This document shows positions 8,076 through 15,035 of a stretch of DNA of 64,000 nucleotides, piece by piece. A program made the translations under genes and the position numbers. The DNA lies in NCBI GenBank assembly GCA_963812335.1, contig CAWEUU010000004.1:248001-312000 (forward strand), written 5' to 3'. The notes beneath the pieces were generated by a model. That model did no database searches, was not told where the DNA came from, and saw nothing but the letters and a program-made list of their open reading frames with translations. The stretch is from VRUE01 sp963812335 (GTDB lineage Bacteria; Actinomycetota; Thermoleophilia; Solirubrobacterales; 70-9). How positions within the stretch are numbered: the stretch's first letter is position 1; every line of letters begins with the position of its first letter.

Positions 8076-8345
8076 ATGAGCCTTGCGAAAGAGAAGAAGA
8101 GCGAGCTGATCGGCAAGTACGGCCGCGCAGAGCAGGACACCGGCTCGGCCGAGGTGCAGATTGCCCTGCTGACGGAGCGCATCAACGAGCTCACCGAGCA
8201 CCTGCGCTCGCACGCCAAGGACCACCACTCGCGCCGCGGCCTGCTGATGCTGGTCGGAAAGCGCCGCCGCATGCTCCGTTATCTGGAGCGCACCGACCTC
8301 GAGCGCTACCGCGCCCTGGTCGCCGAACTGGGCCTGCGCCGCTAG
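8076..8345 (+). CDS. rpsO: 30S ribosomal protein S15
   Basis: S15 is a primary 16S rRNA-binding protein of the small subunit. The 89-residue sequence is full length and typical: EKKSELIGKYGRAEQDTGSAEVQIALLTERI, the HLRSHAKDHHSRRGLL signature and KRRRMLRYL. It stands between ribF and pnp as in most bacteria. The ATG at 8076 has no recognisable Shine-Dalgarno sequence. Confidence 0.98.
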   Translation: MSLAKEKKSELIGKYGRAEQDTGSAEVQIALLTERINELTEHLRSHAKDHHSRRGLLMLVGKRRRMLRYLERTDLERYRALVAELGLRR

Positions 8346-8402
8346 GCCGCGGCTCCCTGTAGTCTCCCCGGCGACAGAGAACGAGAGTTCTGAAAGCAGA
8401 TG

Positions 8403-8419
8403 GCCGCCATCCGGGCGGC
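8403..8419 (+). promoter_or_regulatory. Hairpin directly before the pnp Shine-Dalgarno
   Basis: GCCGCC (8403-8408) pairs with GGCGGC (8414-8419) around a 5-base loop. The GGAGGT Shine-Dalgarno starts at 8421, one base after the stem. The hairpin could affect ribosome access or serve as a processing site; pnp is autoregulated through its leader in E. coli, but by a different structure. Confidence 0.4.
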
Positions 8420-8435
8420 TGGAGGTAAAAAACTG

Positions 8436-10670
8436 ATGAGCATGTTTGACGTAAGCCGTGTTTCGGCGGAGATCGGCGAGGACCAGATCTCATTCGAGAC
8501 GGGCAAGCTGGCCAGACAGGCAGGCGGCGCCGTGGTCGTCCAGTCCGGCGACACGATGGTGCTCTGCACCGCGACGATGGGCAATCTGCGCGACGTCGAT
8601 TTCCTTCCCCTCACGGTCGACATCGAGGAGCGGATGTACGCCGCGGGCAAGATTCCCGGCTCGTTCTTCCGCCGCGAGGGCAAATCGAGCGAGAAGGCGA
8701 CGCTGACCGCGCGCATGATCGACCGGCCGATCCGGCCGCTCTTCCCCAAGGGCTGGCACTACGAGACGCAGCTGGTCGCAACCCCTCTTTCGGTGGACCA
8801 CGTCCACCCCTATGACATCCTCGCGATGAATGGCGCCTCCGCTGCGCTGGCGATCTCGCCGATTCCCGTCGCCGCCCACGTCGGCGCCGTCCGGGTCGGC
8901 AAAATCGAGGGCGACTTCGTCGTGAATCCGCCCGAGGAGCGGATGGAGGAGCTCGAGCTCGACCTGATCGTCGCCGGGACCGAGGAGGCGATCCTTATGG
9001 TCGAGGCCGGCGCCGACGGCGTCACCGAGCAGGAGATCCTCGACGCGCTCGACATCGCCCACGGCGAGATCAAGAAGCTCGTCGCGGCGATGGACGAACT
9101 GCAGCAGAAGGCCGGCAAGGAGAAGGTCGAGGTCGAGGCGCCCGGGATCGACGCTGGGCTGCTCGACGAGATCCGCTCGTCGCACGGCCAGGCCCTGGTC
9201 GACGCGATCGCCACCGAGGGCAAGCTCGAGCGCTACGAGGCGATCGACGCGGTCAAGGACGAGGTCGTCGCCAAATACGCACCGGAGAGCGGCGACGAGG
9301 AGGCCGACGGCGAGCGCAAGGCCGAGGTCAAGGCCGCCTTCGCGGCAGTCGAGAAGGACACGATCCGCAAGGCGATCGCGGTTGACAAGAAGCGCCCGGA
9401 CGGCCGCGCCCAAGACGAGATCCGGCCGATCGAGTGCGAGGTCGACATCTCCCCGCGCGTGCACGGCTCGGCGCTGTTCACTCGCGGCGAGACCCAGATT
9501 CTCTCCAACGTGGCGCTGGGCACGACGCGGATGGACATGCGGCTCGACACGCTCGGGCTGCAGACGACCAAACGCTTCTGGCACCACTACAACTTCCCGC
9601 CCTTCTCCGTCGGCGAGGCGGGCTTCATGCGCGGCCCGAAGCGGCGCGACATCGGTCACGGTGCGCTCGCCGAGCGGGCGCTGGAGGCCTCGATCCCCGA
9701 CGAAGAGAGCTTTCCCTACGTGCTGCGGGTGGTCTCGGAGACGCTCGAGTCCAACGGTTCCTCTTCGATGGGCTCGGTCTGCGCCTCCTCGATGGCGCTG
9801 CAGGCGGCCGGGGTGCCGGTCTCAGCGCCGGTCGCGGGCGTCGCGATGGGCCTGATCAAAGAGGGCGACGACTACATCGTGCTGACCGACATCGCCGGCG
9901 TCGAGGATCACCTCGGCGACATGGACTTCAAGGTCGCCGGCACCGCGGACGGGATCACCGCCCTGCAGATGGACATCAAGATCACGGGGGTCACCTTCGA
10001 GATCCTCACCGATGCCCTGGAGCAGGCCAACAAGGGACGCCAGTTCATCCTCGGCAAGATGGCCGAAGCGATCGACGGGCCGCGGGAGATCCTCTCCCAG
10101 CACGCGCCGCGGATCGAATCGATCAAGATCGACCCGGAGAAGATCGGCGCCGTGATCGGCAAAGGCGGCGAAACGATCCGCGCCCTCTGCGAGGAGTTCG
10201 AAGCGGAGATCGACGTCGAGGACGATGGCACTATCCGCATCTACGCGCCGACCGGGGAACTGGTCGACGCCTGTGTGGCTCGGATCGAGTCGATGACCAA
10301 GGAGGCTGAAGTCGGCGACAAGTACCCCGCCGCCAAGGTCGTCAAGACGACCACTTTCGGCGCCTTCGTCGAGCTGGTCAAGGGCACCGATGGCCTGCTG
10401 CACATCTCCAACGTCAAGCCGGGGGAGAGGGTCGACTCGGTCGACGACGTCCTCAGCTCCGGCGACGTGATCGACGTCACCGTGGTCGAGGTCGACCGCG
10501 AGCGCGGTCGCATCGGCCTGCGCCTCTCCGACGACCCATCGGTGGCCGGCAAATCGGCGGAGGAACTGGCATCGGTCGGCTCCGGCGACGGCGGCCCGCG
10601 TCGCAACGGTGGCGACCGGGGTCGCGGCGGCGGCGGCGGTCGCAGGCGCGAGCGCGAGCGGCGCAACTAG
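8436..10670 (+). CDS. pnp: Polyribonucleotide nucleotidyltransferase (PNPase)
   Basis: PNPase is a phosphorolytic 3'-5' exoribonuclease of mRNA decay. The 744-residue protein has two RNase PH domains (the second, catalytic one from about residue 300 with RPDGRAQDEIRPIECEV and the conserved FPYVLRVVSETLESNGSSSMGSVC region), then a KH domain (IGAVIGKGGETIRALCEEF) and an S1 domain (TTTFGAFVELVKGTDGLLHISNV), ending in a Gly/Arg-rich tail. I chose ATG 8436 because GGAGGT at 8421 sits nine bases upstream; the frame is open from 8400. A type B repeat element follows the stop codon. Confidence 0.97.
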   Translation: MSMFDVSRVSAEIGEDQISFETGKLARQAGGAVVVQSGDTMVLCTATMGNLRDVDFLPLTVDIEERMYAAGKIPGSFFRREGKSSEKATLTARMIDRPIRPLFPKGWHYETQLVATPLSVDHVHPYDILAMNGASAALAISPIPVAAHVGAVRVGKIEGDFVVNPPEERMEELELDLIVAGTEEAILMVEAGADGVTEQEILDALDIAHGEIKKLVAAMDELQQKAGKEKVEVEAPGIDAGLLDEIRSSHGQALVDAIATEGKLERYEAIDAVKDEVVAKYAPESGDEEADGERKAEVKAAFAAVEKDTIRKAIAVDKKRPDGRAQDEIRPIECEVDISPRVHGSALFTRGETQILSNVALGTTRMDMRLDTLGLQTTKRFWHHYNFPPFSVGEAGFMRGPKRRDIGHGALAERALEASIPDEESFPYVLRVVSETLESNGSSSMGSVCASSMALQAAGVPVSAPVAGVAMGLIKEGDDYIVLTDIAGVEDHLGDMDFKVAGTADGITALQMDIKITGVTFEILTDALEQANKGRQFILGKMAEAIDGPREILSQHAPRIESIKIDPEKIGAVIGKGGETIRALCEEFEAEIDVEDDGTIRIYAPTGELVDACVARIESMTKEAEVGDKYPAAKVVKTTTFGAFVELVKGTDGLLHISNVKPGERVDSVDDVLSSGDVIDVTVVEVDRERGRIGLRLSDDPSVAGKSAEELASVGSGDGGPRRNGGDRGRGGGGGRRRERERRN

Positions 10671-10673
10671 GCC

Positions 10674-10739
10674 TTGAGCGCGGAGCGACCAAGCGTGCAT
10701 ATCTGGTTCTCCGCGCCGGGAGCGGAGCGCGAACCCTGA
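10674..10739 (+). repeat. Dispersed hairpin element, type B copy 1, with a 21-codon ORF coupled to the next gene
   Basis: The first 30 bases are identical to the copies at 46388 and (minus) 42492. CTCCGC (10709-10714) pairs with GCGGAG (10722-10727) around the loop GCCGGGA. An alternative stem GCGTG/CGCGC (10693/10712) would compete with it. A TTG-started ORF (begins MSAERPSVHIW) runs through the whole element, and its TGA shares a base with the ATG of the M16 peptidase. Confidence 0.7.
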
Positions 10740-12022
10740 TGTCTCCGGCTGCGCAGCTAAGCGAGCTCGGCTCGGGCGTACGGGTCGTGACCGAGGAGGT
10801 CCCCTCGGTCCGTTCCGTCGCGCTCGGGCTCTGGGTCCGCACCGGATCGAGGAACGAGACGCCTGCTCAGGCGGGCGTCTCGCACTTCCTCGAGCACCTG
10901 CTGTTCAAGGGCACGGCCCGCTACTCGGCGATTGAGATCTCCGAGCTCTTCGACGGGCTCGGCGCCTCGGTCAACGCGGCGACGGGCAAGGAGACCACGC
11001 ATCTACACGCACGCTTCCTCGACGAGCACACCGAGGAGGTCTTCGACCTGCTGGCGGAGATGCTGCTGGCGCCGACCTACCCCGAAATCGACTCCGAGCG
11101 CGACGTCGTGCTCGAGGAGATCGCGATGTATGAGGACGAGCCCCAGGATCGCGTCCACGACGTGCTCGCCGAGGCGGTGTTCGGTGAGCACCCGCTCGGT
11201 CGTCGCGTGCTCGGCGAGGCCGAGGTGATCTCCTCGATTCCGGTTCCGGACATAGAGGCCTATCGGAGCGACCGCTACACCGGCGCCCACGTCGTCGTCG
11301 GCGCCGCCGGGCACCTCGAGCACGAGCGCATCGTCGCCCTCGCCGAGCGGCTCGTCTCGCCGCCCAGCGGCGGCAACGGCACCGCTGCGGCAAGCGCGCC
11401 GGCCGCGAAGGGGAAGCTGCATTTCTACCCCAAGGACACCGAGCAGTACCACATCTGCTTCGGGGCGCCGGGGATAGTGCGCGACGACGAGCGCCGCTAT
11501 GCGCTCGCCGTGCTCGACTCGATCTTCGGCGGCTCGACCTCCTCGCGCCTCTTCCGTGAGGTCCGCGAGAAGCGCGGCCTTGCCTACGCGGTCGGCTCCT
11601 ACAGCGAGCAGTACACGGACTCCGGCCTGGCCGCCACCTACGTCGGCACGCGCGAGGACAACGTCGAGGAGGCCTGCGCGGTGATTGGCTCCGAGCTCGG
11701 GCGCCTGCGCAGCGAGCCGGTCTCCGGCGCGGAGCTGGCGCGGGCGAAGGAGAACGTCAAGGGCCGCCTCGTGCTCTCCTCGGAGTCCACGGCGGCGCGG
11801 ATGTCGCGGATCTCACGCGCGACCCTGTTCGGCATGCCGATCGAAAGCCTCGATGCGATGCTGGCCAAGGTCGACGCGGTCGAGGTCGGGCAACTCAGCG
11901 AGCTCGCCGCCGACCTCTACGCCCCCGAACGGCTCTCCGCCGCCTGCGTCGGCCGCGACGAGGACTGCTTCCGCAAGGCGCTGGATAATTCTGCCATCTC
12001 CTCTGCTCTCGCGAATGCCTGA
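10739..12022 (+). CDS. M16 family zinc metallopeptidase (processing-peptidase-like)
   Basis: M16 peptidases are inverzincin metalloproteases related to mitochondrial processing peptidase beta and pitrilysin. The 427-residue protein has the inverted zinc motif H49-F-L-E52-H53 in GVSHFLEHLLFKGT, the distal Glu region ERDVVLEEIAMYEDEPQD, and the second-domain signature FREVREKRGLAYAVGSY. This gene after pnp is common in actinobacteria. The substrate is not known from the sequence. Its last codons (NSAISSALANA) and stop lie inside a type A hairpin element, so the repeat shapes the C-terminus. The start codon overlaps the stop of the small ORF in the preceding element. Confidence 0.92.
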   Translation: MSPAAQLSELGSGVRVVTEEVPSVRSVALGLWVRTGSRNETPAQAGVSHFLEHLLFKGTARYSAIEISELFDGLGASVNAATGKETTHLHARFLDEHTEEVFDLLAEMLLAPTYPEIDSERDVVLEEIAMYEDEPQDRVHDVLAEAVFGEHPLGRRVLGEAEVISSIPVPDIEAYRSDRYTGAHVVVGAAGHLEHERIVALAERLVSPPSGGNGTAAASAPAAKGKLHFYPKDTEQYHICFGAPGIVRDDERRYALAVLDSIFGGSTSSRLFREVREKRGLAYAVGSYSEQYTDSGLAATYVGTREDNVEEACAVIGSELGRLRSEPVSGAELARAKENVKGRLVLSSESTAARMSRISRATLFGMPIESLDAMLAKVDAVEVGQLSELAADLYAPERLSAACVGRDEDCFRKALDNSAISSALANA

Positions 12023-12067
12023 GGAATCAGACATGGACAGGCATTCGCTTCCGGGTCCGGGGATGGC
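11993..12067. repeat. Dispersed hairpin element, type A copy 1 (M16 3' end to dapB)
   Basis: Outer stem GCCATCTCC (11993-12001) pairs with GGGGATGGC (12059-12067). Inner stem GCGAATGCCTG (12011-12021) pairs perfectly with 12038-12048. The apical loop is AGGAATCAGACATGGA, and the internal loop strands are TCTGCTCTC and TTCCGGGTCC. Compared with the copies at 16710, 27778 and 29857 the stems differ with compensating changes while the loops are conserved. A 14-codon ORF from ATG 12033 ends at 12077, overlapping the GTG of dapB. Confidence 0.8.
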
Positions 12068-12077
12068 GGGTCAGTGA
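12033..12077 (+). CDS. Short ORF in hairpin element, coupled to dapB (possible leader peptide)
   Basis: The ORF encodes MDRHSLPGPGMAGQ and its TGA overlaps the dapB GTG start (GTGA), as in translational coupling. A related peptide, MEGHSLPRPGVAG, is encoded in the same place ahead of cysE. There is no proof of expression: the similarity follows from the repeated DNA element, and there is no Shine-Dalgarno. Confidence 0.35.
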   Translation: MDRHSLPGPGMAGQ

Positions 12078-12739
12078 TCCGGGTCGCGGTATCCGGGGCC
12101 GCCGGCCGGATGGGACAGACGGTGTGCGCGGCGGTCGAGGGCGCCGAGGGCATGGAGCTCGCCGGCAGAGCCGATCCGGCACTTGGCGTCGAGCTCGCCG
12201 AGGTGCTTGGTGGGGCCGAGGTCGTCGTCGACTTCAGCACCCCCGACACGGCGCTCGCCAACGCCGGCGCCTGTCTCGACGCCGGCGTCCACGTCGTGCT
12301 CGGCACGACCGGCTTCGACCTCGAGGCGCTGCGCGCCAAGGCCGAGGCGAGCGAGGCCAACTGCTTCGTCGCACCCAACTTCGCGATCGGCGCGGTGCTG
12401 CTGATGCAGGCCGCGCAGACGATCGCCCGCCACATGCCCGAGTGCGAGATCGTCGAGCTGCACCACGATCGAAAGCTCGACGCGCCCTCGGGCACCGCCA
12501 AGCGCACGGCCGAGCTGATCACCGCGGCCGGGGGCAACGTGCACGAGCCGATCCACTCGGTGCGTCTGCCGGGATTGGTCGCCCACCAGGAAGCGATCTT
12601 CGGCGGAGAGGGCCAGACGCTCTCACTGCGCCACGACTCGGTCGACCGCGCCTCCTTCATGCCCGGCGTGCTGCTTGCCGTGCGCGAGGTGGCCGGCTTA
12701 CCCGACCGATTCACGGTCGGACTGGAGAAGCTGCTGTGA
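12074..12739 (+). CDS. dapB: 4-hydroxy-tetrahydrodipicolinate reductase
   Basis: DapB reduces the DapA product with NAD(P)H in the lysine/diaminopimelate pathway, which also supplies peptidoglycan. The 221-residue protein shows the dinucleotide motif SGAAGRMGQ, GTTGF, the catalytic ELHHDRKLDAPSGTA segment and the C-terminal HDSVDRASFMPGVLLAV. It is a little short for the family (about 245-270) but has all the key motifs. GTG start overlaps the small ORF of the preceding hairpin element; its stop overlaps the amidase start. Confidence 0.95.
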   Translation: MIRVAVSGAAGRMGQTVCAAVEGAEGMELAGRADPALGVELAEVLGGAEVVVDFSTPDTALANAGACLDAGVHVVLGTTGFDLEALRAKAEASEANCFVAPNFAIGAVLLMQAAQTIARHMPECEIVELHHDRKLDAPSGTAKRTAELITAAGGNVHEPIHSVRLPGLVAHQEAIFGGEGQTLSLRHDSVDRASFMPGVLLAVREVAGLPDRFTVGLEKLL

Positions 12740-14160
12740 GCGCCCACGACGCGACCGCCGAAGCCGAGCTGGTCCGCCGGGGCGAGGCGACCCCGGCGGA
12801 GTTGGCCGAAGCCGCGATCGCACGGATCGAGGCGAGCAACGAGGAGATCAACGCGGTGATCCATCCGCTCTTCGAAGAGGGCTTGGAAACGGCTCGCGGC
12901 CCGCTTCCCGAAGGGCCGTTCAAGGGCGTGCCCTTCCTGCTCAAGGACCTCGGCGCCGCCTTTGCCGGCCAGCCGCTGCACCTAGGTATGAGCTACCTCA
13001 AGCAGCGCGACTTCCGCGCCCCGGTTGACACCTTCCTCGCGCAGCGCTTTCGCAATGCCGGGCTGGTCACGATCGGCAAGACCAACGCGCCCGAGCTCGG
13101 AATTCTGCCGACGACCGAGCCACGTGCCTACGGGCCGAGTCGCAATCCCTGGGACACGACCCGCTCGACCGGCGGCTCCAGCGGCGGCTCGGCTGCCGCG
13201 GTCGCCTCCGGCATGGTCTCAATCGCCCACGCCAACGACGGCGGTGGCTCAATCCGCATCCCGGCATCGAACTGCGGCCTGGTCGGGTTGAAGCCGAGCC
13301 GCCAGCGGACCAGCGAGGGGCCGCTGGTCGGCGACTTCATGTCGGGCCTGACCGCCGAGCTCTGCGTGTCGCGCTCCGTGCGCGACACCGCTGCGCTGCT
13401 TGAGGCCGTGCACGGCCCGGCGCCGGGCGATCCCTACGTCGCGCCGCCGCCACTACGGCCATACACCGAGGAGGTCGGCGCCGATCCGGGCAAGCTGCGG
13501 ATCGCCCTCTGGACCGAGACGATCATCGAGCAGGACGCCGACCCCGAGGTGGTCGGCGCCACCCGCAACGCCGCGAAAACGCTGGAAGGCCTCGGCCACG
13601 CGGTCGAGGAGCCAGACATGGACGTCCTGCGGAGCATCCCGATCATCGAGCCGTTCCTGGTCCGCTGGGCCGCCGGGCAGGCACAGGCGCTGGACCAGCT
13701 CGGTGTCGTCGGCGGGCAGCCGATAGGGCGCGAGGATGTCGAGCCGCTGACCTGGGCGCTGGCCGAGATCGGCCGCAAGCACACCGCCGGCGAGTACCTT
13801 GAGGCGGTCGGCCAGCACCAGATCATGAGCCGCATCCTCGCCGGCGTACACGAGTCCGGCTTCGACCTGTTGCTGACCCCGACGATGGGCGAGCCGCCGC
13901 CGCCGCTGGGCAGCTTCGACGACTCCGGCCCCGACCCGATGGCCGCCTTCGAGCGCGCCTTCATCTCGGGCTGCTTCACCGCCGCCTTCAACGCGACCGG
14001 ACAGCCGGCTATCTCGCTGCCGCTGCACCAGACCGAGGCCGGCCTTCCGGTTGGCGTCCAGCTCGTCGCGCCGCTCGGCCGCGAGGATCTGCTGCTGCGG
14101 ACCGCCGCTCAGCTCGAGCAGGCGGTTCCGTGGGCCGACCGCATACCCTCTTCGCGATGA
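12736..14160 (+). CDS. Amidase signature family hydrolase within the dap operon
   Basis: The 474-residue protein belongs to the Ser-cisSer-Lys amidase family, which hydrolyses C-N amide bonds. The catalytic Lys is in PFLLKDLG (K70), the Gly/Ser-rich core reads TGGSSGGSAAAVASG, and the nucleophile block is GGSIRIPAS. It is not GatA: a complete gatCAB lies elsewhere in the window and this protein lacks the GatA-specific context. Four-base overlaps with dapB and dapA place it inside the DAP operon, so a link to cell-wall amides or amino-acid amides is possible, but the substrate is unknown. Confidence 0.88.
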   Translation: MSAHDATAEAELVRRGEATPAELAEAAIARIEASNEEINAVIHPLFEEGLETARGPLPEGPFKGVPFLLKDLGAAFAGQPLHLGMSYLKQRDFRAPVDTFLAQRFRNAGLVTIGKTNAPELGILPTTEPRAYGPSRNPWDTTRSTGGSSGGSAAAVASGMVSIAHANDGGGSIRIPASNCGLVGLKPSRQRTSEGPLVGDFMSGLTAELCVSRSVRDTAALLEAVHGPAPGDPYVAPPPLRPYTEEVGADPGKLRIALWTETIIEQDADPEVVGATRNAAKTLEGLGHAVEEPDMDVLRSIPIIEPFLVRWAAGQAQALDQLGVVGGQPIGREDVEPLTWALAEIGRKHTAGEYLEAVGQHQIMSRILAGVHESGFDLLLTPTMGEPPPPLGSFDDSGPDPMAAFERAFISGCFTAAFNATGQPAISLPLHQTEAGLPVGVQLVAPLGREDLLLRTAAQLEQAVPWADRIPSSR

Positions 14161-15032
14161 GCGACCTGCGAGGCATCCTGACCGCGATGGCGACGCCCTT
14201 CGAGGCGGACGGCGCCGTCGACGGGGCCGCGGCCCGGCGCCTGGCTGCCCACCTGATCGAGCACGGCTCGCACGGGGTCGTCGTCGCCGGCTCGACCGGC
14301 GAGGCGGCGACGCTCGACGACGAGGAGCACATCGCGCTGTTGGCGGCGATCGTCGATGAGATCGGCGACGGAGCAACTGTGGTCTGCGGCACGGGCACCA
14401 ACGACACCCGCCACTCGATTGAGCTGACCAAGGCGGCGGCCGACGCCGGCGCCGACGCGGCGTTGATCGTCACGCCCTATTACAACAAGCCCAATCCGGC
14501 CGGAATCGTCGCCCACTTCGAGGCGATTGCCGGCGCGGTCCCCGACCTACCCCTGATCGCCTACAACATTCCCTCCCGCGTGGTCGTCAACGTGCCGCCA
14601 GAGCTACTCGTCCGGCTGGGCCAGATCGACAATGTGGTCGGGGTCAAGCAGGCAAACAACGGGGAGCTCGGCCCAATCGAGGGCCTCGACGTGCTAGCCG
14701 GCAACGACGACATCTTCCTCGCCACGCTCGAACAGGGCCTGGCCGGCGGCATCCTCGTCGCCTCGCACCTGGTCGGCCCACAGATGCGGGAGATGTGGGA
14801 CGCCGCCCAGGCCGGCGAGGTCGAGCGCGCCCGCGAGATCGACGCGGGACTGCGCGGCTTCTACCAAGCGCTCGGGGTGACCACAAACCCGATGCCGGTC
14901 AAGGCGGCGCTGGCGCTGGCCGGGTTGATCCCGACCGACGCGGTGCGCTTGCCCCTGGTCACGCTTGACGACGCGCAGCGGGCCACGGTCCGCGCCGCGC
15001 TGGAAGCCGTCGGCGTCGCGGTGGAGGGCTAG
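14157..15032 (+). CDS. dapA: 4-hydroxy-tetrahydrodipicolinate synthase
   Basis: DapA condenses pyruvate with aspartate semialdehyde in lysine/DAP synthesis. The 291-residue sequence has the TIM-barrel family motifs: LTAMATPFEADGAVD, GSTGEAATLDDEEH, the YNIPSR block with the conserved Tyr, and VGVKQANNG with the Schiff-base Lys. ATG 14157 overlaps the amidase stop and gives the expected N-terminus. A TACCCT hexamer at 14144 lies seven bases before the start, so an internal leaderless promoter is possible. Confidence 0.94.
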   Translation: MSDLRGILTAMATPFEADGAVDGAAARRLAAHLIEHGSHGVVVAGSTGEAATLDDEEHIALLAAIVDEIGDGATVVCGTGTNDTRHSIELTKAAADAGADAALIVTPYYNKPNPAGIVAHFEAIAGAVPDLPLIAYNIPSRVVVNVPPELLVRLGQIDNVVGVKQANNGELGPIEGLDVLAGNDDIFLATLEQGLAGGILVASHLVGPQMREMWDAAQAGEVERAREIDAGLRGFYQALGVTTNPMPVKAALALAGLIPTDAVRLPLVTLDDAQRATVRAALEAVGVAVEG

Positions 15033-15035
15033 GCG

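Noticed and set aside
10674..10739. Hairpin elements as a metabolite riboswitch
   Set aside because: At least eight copies in 64 kb next to unrelated genes, both orientations of the core, and two copies without a downstream gene fit a dispersed repeat better. The covariation still leaves a functional RNA role open.
11993..12067. Hairpin elements as integron attC sites
   Set aside because: They have a hairpin layout but lack the R box RYYYAAC/GTTRRRY sequences and no integrase or cassette array is present.
12736..14160. Second gatA
   Set aside because: It has the general amidase signature but lacks GatA-specific segments, and a complete gatCAB operon is present at 36632-39766.
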